DNA from: Halomonas jincaotanensis
GTDB taxonomy: Bacteria > Pseudomonadota > Gammaproteobacteria > Pseudomonadales > Halomonadaceae
NCBI RefSeq assembly: GCF_018448785.1
Contig: NZ_JAHCLU010000001.1
Coordinates: 124,001-188,000 of the forward strand
Direction of reading: 5' to 3'
Length of the DNA: 64,000 nt
Under the pieces are notes generated by a model that was given only the letters and a program-made list of their open reading frames with translations, made no database searches and was not told the DNA's origin. Both the position numbers and the translations under genes were made by a program. Each line of letters begins with the position of its first letter. Position 1 is the stretch's first letter. Positions 1 through 12,002 of the stretch are shown piece after piece.

Positions 1-1
1 T

Positions 2-817
2 GCCGGCAATACCGGCGCACTGATGGCGATGGCACGCCGTGCTGTGGGCACGGTGCCAGGCATATCGCGTCCGGCCATCAGCACCTCGATTCCGACTCGC
101 GATCAAGGGCGATGCTACCTGCTCGATCTTGGGGCGAACATCGAGGTGTCTGCCAACCGGCTGGTGGAGTTCGCCATGATGGGTGAGGCAATGGCTCGCC
201 ATGTGGACGGCCTGACTTCGCCGCGGGTGGCATTACTCAACCTCGGTGTCGAAGGCAGTAAAGGGCCTGCGAGTGTCCGGCAAGCCGATGAGTGGTTGCG
301 CGATCACACTGACATCGCCTATGTAGGGTTTATGGAAGGTGACGGTATTTACAGTGGCAGGGCCGACGTGGTGGTGTGTGATGGCTTCGTCGGCAATGCA
401 GTTCTCAAGGCAAGCGAAGGACTTGCCCGAATGTTGGTCGAACGCGTTCAGGCGACCTTCGAGGCTCACTGGGGAAGCCGCCTGGTGGGCGCTATGGCCC
501 GGCCGGCGCTGAGACGGTTAAAGCGTGAGCTTGACCCGGTTCGCTATAACGGCGCCAGCTTGCTGGGGCTGGATGGCATCGTGATCAAGAGCCATGGCAG
601 TGCCGACGCCACCGGCTTTCATTACGCGGTGTTACGGGCGGTGCAGGAGGTCAGCCGCGACCTGCCAACGCGGTTGGGGGCTGAACTCGGTCAGCGACGA
701 ACAGCAGCTGATGCGCTCGGCGGTGGCAGCCGAGGTGATAAACGACCCGACGTAGTTGCATCGGATTCGCCTAGCAGGCCTGATGGCGATAAAAGCCAAC
801 AAGAGAAAGGTGATTGA
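2..817 (+). CDS. plsX: phosphate acyltransferase PlsX (5' end missing)
   Basis: PlsX converts acyl-ACP and phosphate to acyl-phosphate, the first committed step to phosphatidic acid with PlsY, at the inner face of the membrane. The reading frame is open from the window edge, so the N-terminus lies outside; about 271 residues are visible. Family segments seen include the NTGALM stretch at the edge, the LDLGAN block, [10 protein letters not shown]-like block and [10 protein letters not shown]. The last 50 or so residues are hydrophilic and low-complexity, beyond the conserved fold. fabD starts one base after the stop. No fabH lies between them, unlike the E. coli cluster. Confidence 0.95.
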   Translation, partial: AGNTGALMAMARRAVGTVPGISRPAISTSIPTRDQGRCYLLDLGANIEVSANRLVEFAMMGEAMARHVDGLTSPRVALLNLGVEGSKGPASVRQADEWLRDHTDIAYVGFMEGDGIYSGRADVVVCDGFVGNAVLKASEGLARMLVERVQATFEAHWGSRLVGAMARPALRRLKRELDPVRYNGASLLGLDGIVIKSHGSADATGFHYAVLRAVQEVSRDLPTRLGAELGQRRTAADALGGGSRGDKRPDVVASDSPSRPDGDKSQQEKGD

Positions 818-818
818 C

Positions 819-1769
819 ATGACGCAACCCCTCGCTCTCGTTTTCCCCGGCCAGGGTTCTCAGCAAGTGGGTATGTTGAGAGAGCTGGCAGAACGCTACA
901 GCGTGGTGGGTACTACCTTCGATGAGGCCTCAGACGCGTTAGGTTATGACCTCTGGCAGCTCGTGCAGGAAGGGCCGGCTGACGCGCTGAACGCCACGGC
1001 CTGCACCCAGCCGGCGCTGCTCGCAGCCAGTGTGGCCGTATGGCGAGTCTGGCAGGAGCTCGAAGGGCCCCGTCCGGACGTTATGGCTGGACACAGTCTG
1101 GGCGAATACAGTGCTATGGTCTGTGCGGGCGCGCTGCCCTTTGCCCAGGGCGTGCAGCTGGTAAGGCTGCGTGGGGAGGCGATGCAGGAGGCGGTGCCGG
1201 TCGGCGAGGGTGCCATGGCCGCAATCCTGGGCCTTGACGATGAACAGGTGGAACAGGCCTGCGACAGTGCGGCTCAGGACGACGTGGTGTCGGCGGTCAA
1301 CTACAATGCCCCTGGCCAGGTAGTCATCGCCGGTAGCAAGGCTGCCGTGGAGCGGGCGATCGCGGCCTGTCAGCAAATGGGAGCCAGGCGTGCCGTGGAA
1401 TTGCCGGTTTCCGGTCCCTTCCATAGTGCACTAATGCGTCCGGCCGCCGAGCGGTTGGCCGAGGCGATGGACAAGATCGAGTTGCGTTCACCGCGTTATA
1501 CGGTCATACAGAATGTCGATGCGCAGGCGCATGCAGATATCGAGACATTGCGTACGCGATTGATCGAGCAGCTCTACCAGCCGGTACGCTGGACCTCCTG
1601 CGTAGAGGCAATGGCCGGGCAGGGGGCTCGGGTGTTCATCGAGTGTGGCCCGGGCAAAGTGCTGACGGGCCTGAACAAGCGCATTGCGAAGGGCAGCAAG
1701 GGACTGGCCGTCAACGATCCGGACAGCCTGGAGGCGGCGCTGGAGCTGGCCCGGGACACGACGCGCTAG
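819..1769 (+). CDS. fabD: malonyl-CoA:ACP transacylase FabD
   Basis: Transfers malonyl from CoA to ACP, supplying the extender unit for fatty-acid elongation in the cytosol. The 316-residue product has the N-terminal FPGQGSQ motif, the nucleophile Ser93 in GHSLGEYSA and the catalytic His202 in GPFHSALM. An upstream in-frame Met at 756 lies inside plsX; the start at 819 was chosen because it begins the family N-terminus (MTQPLALVFPGQ) and follows AGAAAGG by about 9 bases. It is the second gene of the fab run and is probably co-transcribed with plsX. Confidence 0.97.
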   Translation: MTQPLALVFPGQGSQQVGMLRELAERYSVVGTTFDEASDALGYDLWQLVQEGPADALNATACTQPALLAASVAVWRVWQELEGPRPDVMAGHSLGEYSAMVCAGALPFAQGVQLVRLRGEAMQEAVPVGEGAMAAILGLDDEQVEQACDSAAQDDVVSAVNYNAPGQVVIAGSKAAVERAIAACQQMGARRAVELPVSGPFHSALMRPAAERLAEAMDKIELRSPRYTVIQNVDAQAHADIETLRTRLIEQLYQPVRWTSCVEAMAGQGARVFIECGPGKVLTGLNKRIAKGSKGLAVNDPDSLEAALELARDTTR

Positions 1770-1833
1770 TCGCCGTTCATTGGGCCATGACATTCACGCA
1801 TGTAAACCTCTCAGGATGAAGGTGGAATACACA

Positions 1834-2577
1834 ATGACAAGCGAGCGTAGAGTCGCCCTGGTCACCGGCGCCAGCCGAGGTATCGGTCGGGCCATTACCC
1901 ATGAGTTGGGTCGACAGGGCCATATTGTGATCGGTACGGCCACCAGCGAAAGCGGGGCTGGTCGTATCGATGCCGACCTCAAGGAAGCGGAAATTGAAGG
2001 GGCGGGACGTCTTCTGGATGTCAACGACCAATCGAGCATTGATGGGCTGATCAAGGCGGTGAGCGAGACGTTCGGAGCTCCCACGATCCTCGTCAATAAC
2101 GCCGGCATCACTCGAGACAACCTGCTGATGCGCATGAAAGAGGATGAGTGGGATTCGGTGATCGACACCAATCTCAAGTCGGTCTATCGCGTCAGTAAGT
2201 CATGTCTGCGCGGGATGACCCGAGCACGCTTCGGGCGCATCATCTGCATCAGTTCGGTGGTCGCCAGCATGGGCAATCTTGGCCAGACAAACTATGCTGC
2301 GGCGAAGGCCGGCATGGAAGGGTTTACGCGGGCGCTAGCCCGTGAGGTGGCTTCACGGTCGATCACTGTCAATGCGGTGGCGCCTGGTTTCATCGCCACT
2401 GACATGACCGAGTCGCTGCCGGAAGAGCAACAGAAGATGCTGTTGGGCCAGATCCCCTTGTCACGTCTGGGCCAGCCTGAGGAAATTGCGGCTGCGGTAG
2501 GGTTTCTGGCCGGGGAGACGGCAAGTTACATTACCGGCGAGACCCTGCATGTCAATGGCGGCATGAACATGCATTGA
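1834..2577 (+). CDS. fabG: 3-oxoacyl-ACP reductase FabG
   Basis: NADPH-dependent reduction of 3-oxoacyl-ACP to 3-hydroxyacyl-ACP. This is a classical short-chain dehydrogenase of 247 residues: cofactor motif TGASRGIG at 11-18, NNAG near 88-91, catalytic Ser141, Tyr154 and Lys158 (YAAAK). The start at 1834 is preceded by GAAGGTGG at good spacing; an in-frame ATG at 1816 would overlap that ribosome site. The gene sits 64 bases after fabD. The C-terminus ends in the usual ITGETLHVNGGM block. Confidence 0.97.
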   Translation: MTSERRVALVTGASRGIGRAITHELGRQGHIVIGTATSESGAGRIDADLKEAEIEGAGRLLDVNDQSSIDGLIKAVSETFGAPTILVNNAGITRDNLLMRMKEDEWDSVIDTNLKSVYRVSKSCLRGMTRARFGRIICISSVVASMGNLGQTNYAAAKAGMEGFTRALAREVASRSITVNAVAPGFIATDMTESLPEEQQKMLLGQIPLSRLGQPEEIAAAVGFLAGETASYITGETLHVNGGMNMH

Positions 2578-2596
2578 CAGCCACTGGGTTCGGCGG

Positions 2597-2623
2597 TTGC
2601 GCCGGCCAGATGGCGTCTATAAA
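2597..2623 (+). promoter_or_regulatory. possible sigma-70 promoter for acpP
   Basis: In the 125-base gap between fabG and acpP, TTGCGC (2597-2602) is followed after 15 bases by TATAAA (2618-2623). The spacing is one or two bases short, so this is tentative. A separate promoter here is expected because acpP is normally expressed far above its neighbours. Confidence 0.35.
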
Positions 2624-2702
2624 CTACCCCGCAGCTTTGGGCTTGCGGTTTCAAAATGGCTGGTTTTCAGAACGGCTAACGTGAACGACTGGAGTACGTA
2701 CA

Positions 2703-2936
2703 ATGAGCACCATCGAAGAGCGCGTGAAGAAGGTTGTGGCCGAGCGCCTGAACGTCAAGGAAGAAGATATCCAGAATTCCTCGTCTTTTACCGAAGACCT
2801 GGGCGCTGATTCCTTGGATACCGTCGAGCTGGTCATGGCGCTCGAAGAGGAGTTCGATACTGAAATTCCTGACGAGGAAGCCGAGAAGATCACGACCGTT
2901 CAGGAAGCCATTGACTACGTCAACGCTCACCAGTAA
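2703..2936 (+). CDS. acpP: acyl carrier protein AcpP
   Basis: The 77-residue acidic four-helix carrier that holds growing acyl chains on phosphopantetheine. The attachment serine is Ser37 (counting Met1) in [10 protein letters not shown]. AcpS, encoded in this window at 48466, would add the prosthetic group. The length and the MSTIEERV start match the family exactly. It is preceded by its own 125-base leader and followed by a terminator-like hairpin, so transcription is probably adjusted separately from fabDG and fabF. Confidence 0.98.
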   Translation: MSTIEERVKKVVAERLNVKEEDIQNSSSFTEDLGADSLDTVELVMALEEEFDTEIPDEEAEKITTVQEAIDYVNAHQ

Positions 2937-2984
2937 GACGGTGTCGCTTGATAACGCTTGTTGATGCGCCCGGGCAATGTCCCG

Positions 2985-3014
2985 GAAAGAGCCGCCCGTT
3001 GAGGGCGGCTTTCT
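2985..3014 (+). terminator. hairpin between acpP and fabF
   Basis: GCCGCCC, loop GTTGA, then GGGCGGC, flanked by GAAAGA and TTTCTC. A strong GC stem with a short T-rich tail. It may terminate part of the abundant acpP transcript so that fabF downstream is made at a lower level. Confidence 0.65.
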
Positions 3015-3126
3015 CGTCTGTGGGTGAGTCTCGCAGACGGCACAGGGAGACGAGACTCGGGTATACTGCGCGCAATGGCGACTCCGGCTCGTGGGTCGTG
3101 TACCAGGATCGTGGGGAGGAAAACGG

Positions 3127-4365
3127 ATGGCTCGTAAAAGGGTGGTGGTGACCGGACTCGGTCTGGTCACGCCGGTAGGTAATACCGTCGACCAGAGCTG
3201 GGCCAACATTGTGGCCGGTAAGAGCGGAATTGCGCCCATTGAGCATTTCGATGTCAGTGGCTTCAACACCCGCTTCGGTGGCTCGATCAAGGACTTCGAC
3301 ATCAGCCCTTATCTCAATCCCAAGGAGGCTCGCAAGATGGACCTCTTCATCCAGTACGGGATGGCTGCCGGGGCTCAGGCGATCGAGGATTCCGGTGTCG
3401 AGTGCACCGAGGAAAATTCCGGCCGGATCGGCGTGGCTATCGGCTCGGGTATCGGTGGGCTACCGATGATCGAGCACAATCACCATGCCCTTCTCAAGGG
3501 AGGTGCCCGGCGAATTTCGCCATTTTTCGTGCCTGGCTCGATCATCAACATGATCTCGGGCAACCTGGCGATTCAGCATGGCTTTCGTGGGCCCAATATT
3601 GCGATTACCACGGCTTGCACCACCGGTACGCACAATATCGGCTACAGCGCGCGCACTATCGCTTACGGAGATGCCGACGTGATGGTCTGCGGGGGGGCTG
3701 AAATGGCAACGACGCCGCTGGGCCTCGGTGGCTTCTCTGCAGCCCGTGCGCTGTCGACCCGCAACGATGACCCCGCTGCAGCCAGTCGTCCCTGGGATCG
3801 CGATCGTGACGGCTTCGTTCTCTCTGACGGCGCTGGTGTCATGGTACTCGAGGAGTACGAACACGCCAGGGCTCGTGGTGCGACTGTCTATGCCGAACTC
3901 ACTGGCTTTGGCATGAGCGATGATGCCTATCACATGACCTCACCGCCGGAAGACGGCAGTGGTGCGGCCATCTCCATGAGCAATGCCATTCGTGATGCCG
4001 GCATCTCCCCGTCGCAGGTGGATTACATCAACGCGCATGGCACCTCGACACAGTCCGGCGACCTCGCCGAGAGTCGCGCTGTCGAGAAGGTGCTGGGCGA
4101 CGCCGCGAAGTCCGTGGCAGTGAGCTCCACCAAGTCGATGATCGGTCATCTGCTGGGTGCGGCAGGTGCCGTCGAGGCAGTGTTCAGCGTGCTGGCGATC
4201 CGCGATCAGGTCGCGCCACCGACCATCAACCTTGAAGCCCCCCAGGCAGGCTGCAATCTGGATTATGTGCCTCATCATGCGCGAGAAATGAAGGTTGAAA
4301 TCGCACTCTCCAATTCCTTCGGTTTCGGCGGCACGAATGGCACCCTGGTGTTTGTCAAGGTGTGA
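3127..4365 (+). CDS. fabF: 3-oxoacyl-ACP synthase II FabF
   Basis: Condenses malonyl-ACP with acyl-ACP, the elongation step of fatty-acid synthesis. The 412-residue thiolase-fold enzyme has the nucleophile Cys164 in [10 protein letters not shown], the first His in INAHGTST, and the second His in [13 protein letters not shown]. The ATG at 3127 follows GGGGAGG; an upstream in-frame start at 3091 lacks homology. The stop overlaps the GTG start of pabC by 4 bases, so translation of the two is probably coupled. Confidence 0.97.
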   Translation: MARKRVVVTGLGLVTPVGNTVDQSWANIVAGKSGIAPIEHFDVSGFNTRFGGSIKDFDISPYLNPKEARKMDLFIQYGMAAGAQAIEDSGVECTEENSGRIGVAIGSGIGGLPMIEHNHHALLKGGARRISPFFVPGSIINMISGNLAIQHGFRGPNIAITTACTTGTHNIGYSARTIAYGDADVMVCGGAEMATTPLGLGGFSAARALSTRNDDPAAASRPWDRDRDGFVLSDGAGVMVLEEYEHARARGATVYAELTGFGMSDDAYHMTSPPEDGSGAAISMSNAIRDAGISPSQVDYINAHGTSTQSGDLAESRAVEKVLGDAAKSVAVSSTKSMIGHLLGAAGAVEAVFSVLAIRDQVAPPTINLEAPQAGCNLDYVPHHAREMKVEIALSNSFGFGGTNGTLVFVKV

Positions 4366-5180
4366 GGGAGGTGACCTCTCGCCCCGAGAGCTGGCCTTTG
4401 GACGATCGTGGGGCCGCCTATGGCGACGGCCTGTTCGAAACCGTATTGTTGAGGGATGGGGAGCCCCAACTTTGGGACGCGCATCTGGGCCGCCTTGCGA
4501 AAGGCTGTGAGGTGCTTGCCATTCCTCTGCCGGCGCGCGCCGCGCTGGAGGAGCCGCTGGCCGCGGCAGGTAAGGGTCTCCAGGTCTTGAAGCTGATGCT
4601 CACCCGCGGCAGCGGCGGCCGCGGGTACCAACTGCCGGCGAAGCCTGAGCCAAGACTTCGTTGGCGTCTGGCGCCGTTCGTGCCGATGAGTGACCACTGG
4701 GCAAGCGGAGTGCGCATACGTCACTGCGCATTGCGCTTGGGCATTCAGCCGACGCTGGCGGGTCTCAAGCACCTCAATCGTCTGGAGAACGTCCTGGCCC
4801 GGGCGGAGTGGTCGACGCCCAAGGTTGCCGAGGGCGTGTTGTGTGATGCCGAAGGGCGGCTGGTCGAGGCGACCTGCATGAACCTCTTCTGGCAACGCCA
4901 CGGTCGCCTGGAAACCCCGCGGCTGGATCGCTGCGGGGTGGCGGGAACACTGCGTGAGGCCTTGCGACAACGCGTCAGCCTTCATGAGGTCGAGAGTGAC
5001 CCAGCCGTGCTGGAAAACGCAGAGGCGGTATGGCTCGGCAATTCTTTGCAGGGACTCTGGCCGGTGGCTCGCCTTGATGATGCCCAGGGCCGGGAGCTCA
5101 TGCGCTGGAAAATTGGTCCTCGCCATCGTCCGCTCCAGGCCGAGGCTCATGCCCTGCTGGGCCATCCCCTTTTCACATGA
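4362..5180 (+). CDS. pabC: aminodeoxychorismate lyase PabC
   Basis: PLP enzyme of fold type IV that splits 4-amino-4-deoxychorismate into p-aminobenzoate and pyruvate for folate. The 272-residue product has the [14 protein letters not shown]-terminal motif, the PLP lysine Lys136 in [10 protein letters not shown], and the EATCMNLFW motif that binds the cofactor phosphate. The start is GTG, overlapping the fabF stop; another in-frame GTG lies at 4371 but would have the Shine-Dalgarno too close. Position after fabF and before mltG is conserved in gammaproteobacteria. Confidence 0.93.
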   Translation: MREVTSRPESWPLDDRGAAYGDGLFETVLLRDGEPQLWDAHLGRLAKGCEVLAIPLPARAALEEPLAAAGKGLQVLKLMLTRGSGGRGYQLPAKPEPRLRWRLAPFVPMSDHWASGVRIRHCALRLGIQPTLAGLKHLNRLENVLARAEWSTPKVAEGVLCDAEGRLVEATCMNLFWQRHGRLETPRLDRCGVAGTLREALRQRVSLHEVESDPAVLENAEAVWLGNSLQGLWPVARLDDAQGRELMRWKIGPRHRPLQAEAHALLGHPLFT

Positions 5181-5234
5181 CAGCGCTTAGAGCCGCACTG
5201 GCCCCCGCATTGGCTATTTGCAACGAGGAACCAC

Positions 5235-7904
<2,670 letters not shown>

Positions 7905-7938
7905 CCCTGTCTTCGCGTCGTTACCTGAGGAGATGGCC

Positions 7939-8274
7939 ATGGCCGCCCAGAAAGCGCTCTCACTGACTATCCAGGATGTTCCGACCCTGCTCTCGGCCTA
8001 TATGCCGTCGCTCGACCGAGGCGGGATTTTCGTGCCCACCCGCGAGCGCTATGAACTCGGCCAGGAAGTGTTCCTGCTGTTGATGCTGCCCGGCGAGAGT
8101 GAGCGCGTCCCGGTGACCGGCCAGGTGGTCTGGGTCTCGCCGGAAGGCGTTGCCGGCCGCCGCGTTCCAGGTATCGGCATCCATTTCGGCACCGAGGATC
8201 AGGCGGTCCGTGGTCGCATCGAGAGCCTGCTGGCCGGTCAGTTGGACAAGGGCGCGTCTACCTACACGCTCTGA
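7939..8274 (+). CDS. pilZ: PilZ-domain protein
   Basis: A 111-residue single-domain PilZ protein. In Pseudomonas the gene next to holB is pilZ, needed for type IV pilus biogenesis, and it belongs to the PilZ subset that binds c-di-GMP poorly. This copy lacks a clear N-terminal RxxxR motif, and the DRGGIFV stretch replaces the usual D/NxSxxG, which fits that non-binding type. Of two ATGs, 7933 and 7939, the second is chosen because GAGGAG ends at 7932, giving 6 bases of spacing. Function is inferred from family and position. Confidence 0.85.
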   Translation: MAAQKALSLTIQDVPTLLSAYMPSLDRGGIFVPTRERYELGQEVFLLLMLPGESERVPVTGQVVWVSPEGVAGRRVPGIGIHFGTEDQAVRGRIESLLAGQLDKGASTYTL

Positions 8275-8317
8275 CGAGCTTCGAGTCACTCACATTTTTT
8301 CCTAGGTCTATCACCGC

Positions 8318-9190
8318 ATGTTCGTTGATTCCCACTGCCATCTCGACCGCCTCGATCCCCGCACACACGACGGTGATCTCGGCGTGGCCCTGAATGCCGC
8401 TCGTGAACGCGACGTACGCCAGTTCCTGGCCATCGCCGTGAATCTGGACGATGTGCCGGCACTGGCCGCCATCAGCCGGGCGCATAAGGACGTGGTGATC
8501 GCCGCTGGCATGCACCCCATGCAGAGTGCCGCCGAGGAGCCCGATGTCGAAACGATCAAGGAGGTCGCCGAGCGCTTCGATGTCGTGGCGATCGGCGAAA
8601 CCGGCCTCGACTATCACTACGCCGTCGATACCGATTCAGCCCAGAGCGAGGGAACCGAGGTATCCGAGATGCCGTCACGCCGCCTCCAGTTCGAGCGTTT
8701 CCGCCGCCACCTGATCGCCGCCAATGAACTGGAATTGCCGGTAATCGTGCATACCCGCGAGGCGCGCGAGGATACCCTGGCACTGATTCGCGAGCATACC
8801 GATCCAAACGTGGGTGGGGTGCTGCATTGCTTCACCGAAGATCTGGACATGGCGCGGGAGGCAGTACGTCATGGCTTTTTCATCTCGCTGTCGGGGATCG
8901 TGACCTTTCGCAACGCCGAATCGGTCCGCGATCTGGCCAGGCGCATTCCGCTGGACCGCCTGCTGATCGAGACCGATAGCCCGTATCTCGCCCCGGTTCC
9001 TCACCGGGGCAAGCCCAATGAGCCGGCCTGGGTGGTGGAAGTCGCGGAGTGTATCGCCAAGGTACGCGGCATCAGCGTGGAGGAAGTGGCGATGCAGACC
9101 ACAGCGAATTTCTACCGGTTGTTCCGTGCCGCGGCGCCCCAGGCCCCCGATAACGTTCGCGAGGCGCTGGCCCAGGCGGGACTGGTCTAA
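8318..9190 (+). CDS. TatD-family metal-dependent hydrolase (YcfH-like)
   Basis: A 290-residue TIM-barrel amidohydrolase-type protein with the N-terminal metal motif DSHCHLD, the GETGLDYHY segment, LPVIVHTREA, VLHCFTEDL and the closing ETDSPYLAPVPHRGKPNEP motif. Family members act as 3'-5' exonucleases or D-aminoacyl-tRNA-like hydrolases; the exact substrate of this member is not known. About ten extra residues (TDSAQSEGTEVS) sit after GLDYHY compared with E. coli YcfH. It follows pilZ as in Pseudomonas. Confidence 0.9.
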   Translation: MFVDSHCHLDRLDPRTHDGDLGVALNAARERDVRQFLAIAVNLDDVPALAAISRAHKDVVIAAGMHPMQSAAEEPDVETIKEVAERFDVVAIGETGLDYHYAVDTDSAQSEGTEVSEMPSRRLQFERFRRHLIAANELELPVIVHTREAREDTLALIREHTDPNVGGVLHCFTEDLDMAREAVRHGFFISLSGIVTFRNAESVRDLARRIPLDRLLIETDSPYLAPVPHRGKPNEPAWVVEVAECIAKVRGISVEEVAMQTTANFYRLFRAAAPQAPDNVREALAQAGLV

Positions 9191-9222
9191 GCTTTCCAAG
9201 AGATTCCCTGCGAGGCCTTGCC

Positions 9223-9798
9223 ATGACCCTCGATCCCTTATTGGCCCAGATCGACCCAGAGGGTGATATCCCGCCTCTCGATGCCTGGCACCCCGAGCAT
9301 GAGAGTGAGATGGACTTGGTGATTGCCGCCGATGGCCGCTGGATCCATGAGGGCGTCGCCATTGTCCGAACGCGATTGGTGCGTCTGCTCTCGACCATCC
9401 TGAGGCGCGAGGCCGACGGCGGCTATTACCTGGTGACGCCTGCCGAAAAGCAGCGCATCCAGGTCGAGGATCGCCCCTTCCTGATTGTCGAAGCAGAGCC
9501 CGACGCGCGGGGGCTGTGGTGGCTGACCACCAATGTCGGCGACCGTCTGGTGCTCGATGAACACCACCGTTTGACGTTGAGCGAGACGCCGGCCGGCGAG
9601 TGCGTGCCCGAGGTGGCAGTGCGTTTCGGGCTAGCGGCCCGGCTGGGTCGCAACGTCTATTATCGCTTGGTTGATCAGGCCGAGAACCGAGAGCTGACAA
9701 ATGGTGGCCAGGAGCTGGGCCTGGAGAGCGGCGGCGTCTGGCATCCCCTTGGTCGGCTCGACCCATCTGAGCCGGGCTCGGAACCGCCATGCGCCTGA
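9223..9798 (+). CDS. DUF1285 protein
   Basis: A 191-residue conserved protein of unknown function. The DUF1285 pattern is visible: PPLDAWHPEHESEMDLVIAADGRW, followed by the LVRLLSTILRREADGGYYLVTP block and a second mixed beta domain. There is no signal peptide or membrane segment, so it is probably cytosolic. GAGG precedes the ATG by about 7 bases. Its stop overlaps the next helicase gene by 10 bases, so the two are likely co-translated; no partner function is established. Confidence 0.8.
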   Translation: MTLDPLLAQIDPEGDIPPLDAWHPEHESEMDLVIAADGRWIHEGVAIVRTRLVRLLSTILRREADGGYYLVTPAEKQRIQVEDRPFLIVEAEPDARGLWWLTTNVGDRLVLDEHHRLTLSETPAGECVPEVAVRFGLAARLGRNVYYRLVDQAENRELTNGGQELGLESGGVWHPLGRLDPSEPGSEPPCA

Positions 9799-12002
9799 CC
9801 GACGAACAGCGGGCCGTGGTAGCGCATGGCGCTGGTCATGCCCGTGTCGCGGCAGTGGCCGGTGCCGGCAAGACCGCCACCATGGTGGCGCGGGTGCAAC
9901 AGCTGCTCGAACAAGGCGTGCCGGCCAAGCGCATTCTGGTGTTGATGTTCAACCGCTCCGCGCGGGAGGACTTCCAGTCGCGTCTGGCCGCCATGGCGCC
10001 AACCGGTCAGGCGCTTCCCGATGTCCGCACCTTCCATTCGCTGGGCCATCGCCTGACCGGCAGCCTGACCCGCTGGGGAGCGCTTGCGTCGCGGCAGCTG
10101 CTGACCGCGGATTGGCAGCTGGAGCGCTTGTTGCGCCAGGCAACCCTCGCCGCGCTCGCCGACACGCCAGAGGCACGTGAAGCGGCCCTCGATACCGAGC
10201 GTCTCGAGGCTCTGGCGCACTTCTGTGCACTCGTGAAAGCCGAAATGGTCACCCCTACCGACCTTCATACCCGCCTCGACTTTGGTGAGAATACCGATTA
10301 TTTTCCCGATGCTTTCGATCACGCCGAGCAGCTGTTGGCCGAGCAAGGTCTGATGAGTTATGCGGATCTGCTCTATCGGCCCCTTCGGGCCCTCGAAGCC
10401 GACCCTGAGCTGTGCCGAAGGGTCCAGGGCTTTCTCGACCATGTGATCATCGATGAGTATCAGGACATCAATGTGGCCCAGCAGCGGCTGCTGGCGCTGC
10501 TCGCGGGGCGTGAGGCGGCGGTGATGGCGGTGGGTGATGCCAACCAGTGCATCTACGAATGGCGGGGGGCACACCCCGACACCATGCTCGAACGTTTCAC
10601 CGCCACCTTTGGCGCGGCAACCGATTATCCGCTGTCGACCACTTTTCGCCACGGCCATGCCCTGGCGCTGGCCGCCAATCATGCCATCGCTGCGAATCGC
10701 CGGCGCCCCGACCAGCTCTGCCTGGCGGGCGCGCAGACCCCGGATACCGGGCTGTCGGTCGGGCAGGGGGCCAGCGCCGTGCTCGACACACTCGATGATT
10801 GGCACCGGCAAGGACATCGGCTGGACGAGGCCTGCCTGCTGGTGCGCAGCTGGGCGCTCACGGTGCCCCTGCAGTTGTCGCTGCTCAGGGCGGGCGTGCC
10901 GTTCCGGCTCGCCCGCGAAGATCGTTTCGTCTTCCGTCTGCCCCTGGTGCAGGCGCTGGCCGGTTACATGACGCTGGCCAGGGCCCCGTCCCTGTTGCAG
11001 GACCCGGAGCATCTCCACCTGCTACTCGCCCAACCGACACCTTTCGTGGCTCGTGAGCGGCTCGCCGCGCTGGCGGCTCGACTTGCCGATGCACAGCGCT
11101 GGCCGGAGCGCCATGATCCGCTCATCGACGGACTCAAGCCTTACCAACGGCGGACTCTCAAGCGTCGCTGGGCGCTGCTCTGCGAGCTGCCGAAACTGAG
11201 CAACTGGCCGCCGGCGAAGCTGCTTCAGCATGTGGTGGAAGCTGTCGAGGCCGAAAAGGTGCTCAAGCGGGCTGCTGCTCGGCGCGAAAAGGGCGAGGAG
11301 GACGTGCGTCTGCTCGACGTATTGATCGAACAGGCTAGCGAGCTTGGCAATGATACCGAAGCGTTTATCGAGCTTTTGCGCCGCCCGGTGGAGAGTCGCG
11401 ACGATGGCGTGCTGATCTCCACGGTGCATGGCGCCAAGGGGCTGGAATGGCCGCTGGTAATTCTTGCCGGCAGCAACGAAGAAGACTTCCCGCATTACAG
11501 CCGCGACAACCCGCTCTCGCCGCAACGACTGGAGGAAGAGCGTCGACTGTTCTATGTCGCCATCACCCGGGCCCGCGAGCAGCTGTGTATCGTGCATGAT
11601 GGCGGCGATCACCGCCCCAGTCGCTTCATCGGCGAGACGGCGTGGCGAGAATGCCAGAAAATCAGCGAGCGTATCGGTGCGGCAGGGCAGAGCGACTATG
11701 CTTCCCCCTTGGCGGTGTCCTTCCCCGGTCTGGTCGAGCGTTACCTCACCTCGCTGGGGCATGCATTGCCGATCACCGCCGCTACGATCGCCACTGACGG
11801 CGTGGCCGAACCCGAACCGTCAGTCAATGATTACGGCGTCGGCCAGCGAATACGACATGCTGTTTTTGGCGAGGGAGAGATCGCCGTGATCGAGGGCGAC
11901 CCGGCCAATCCGGTGATCGAAGTACGGTTTCTCCAGGCGGGCCGACGCCGCTTGATCGCCCGGCGCGCACCCATCGAACTTCTGGAAGGAGCCCTGGAAT
12001 GA
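9789..12002 (+). CDS. UvrD/Rep-family ATP-dependent DNA helicase
   Basis: SF1A helicase of 737 residues. Walker A is AVAGAGKTATM (about 23-33), Walker B with the Q motif neighbour is VIIDEYQDIN, motif III-like GDANQCIYEWRGA, motif V STVHGAKGLEW and motif VI EEERRLFYVAITRAR. The last 55 residues (from NDYGVGQRIRH) look like the Tudor-like C-terminal domain of PcrA/UvrD, which in those proteins contacts RNA polymerase. It is shorter and more divergent than UvrD or Rep, so I do not assign either name. It overlaps DUF1285 upstream and sseA downstream (ATGA). Confidence 0.85.
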   Translation: MRLTDEQRAVVAHGAGHARVAAVAGAGKTATMVARVQQLLEQGVPAKRILVLMFNRSAREDFQSRLAAMAPTGQALPDVRTFHSLGHRLTGSLTRWGALASRQLLTADWQLERLLRQATLAALADTPEAREAALDTERLEALAHFCALVKAEMVTPTDLHTRLDFGENTDYFPDAFDHAEQLLAEQGLMSYADLLYRPLRALEADPELCRRVQGFLDHVIIDEYQDINVAQQRLLALLAGREAAVMAVGDANQCIYEWRGAHPDTMLERFTATFGAATDYPLSTTFRHGHALALAANHAIAANRRRPDQLCLAGAQTPDTGLSVGQGASAVLDTLDDWHRQGHRLDEACLLVRSWALTVPLQLSLLRAGVPFRLAREDRFVFRLPLVQALAGYMTLARAPSLLQDPEHLHLLLAQPTPFVARERLAALAARLADAQRWPERHDPLIDGLKPYQRRTLKRRWALLCELPKLSNWPPAKLLQHVVEAVEAEKVLKRAAARREKGEEDVRLLDVLIEQASELGNDTEAFIELLRRPVESRDDGVLISTVHGAKGLEWPLVILAGSNEEDFPHYSRDNPLSPQRLEEERRLFYVAITRAREQLCIVHDGGDHRPSRFIGETAWRECQKISERIGAAGQSDYASPLAVSFPGLVERYLTSLGHALPITAATIATDGVAEPEPSVNDYGVGQRIRHAVFGEGEIAVIEGDPANPVIEVRFLQAGRRRLIARRAPIELLEGALE

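Noticed and set aside
9675..11018. Long minus-strand open frame opposite the UvrD-like helicase
   Set aside because: No motif or start signal; the sense-strand helicase motifs are complete.
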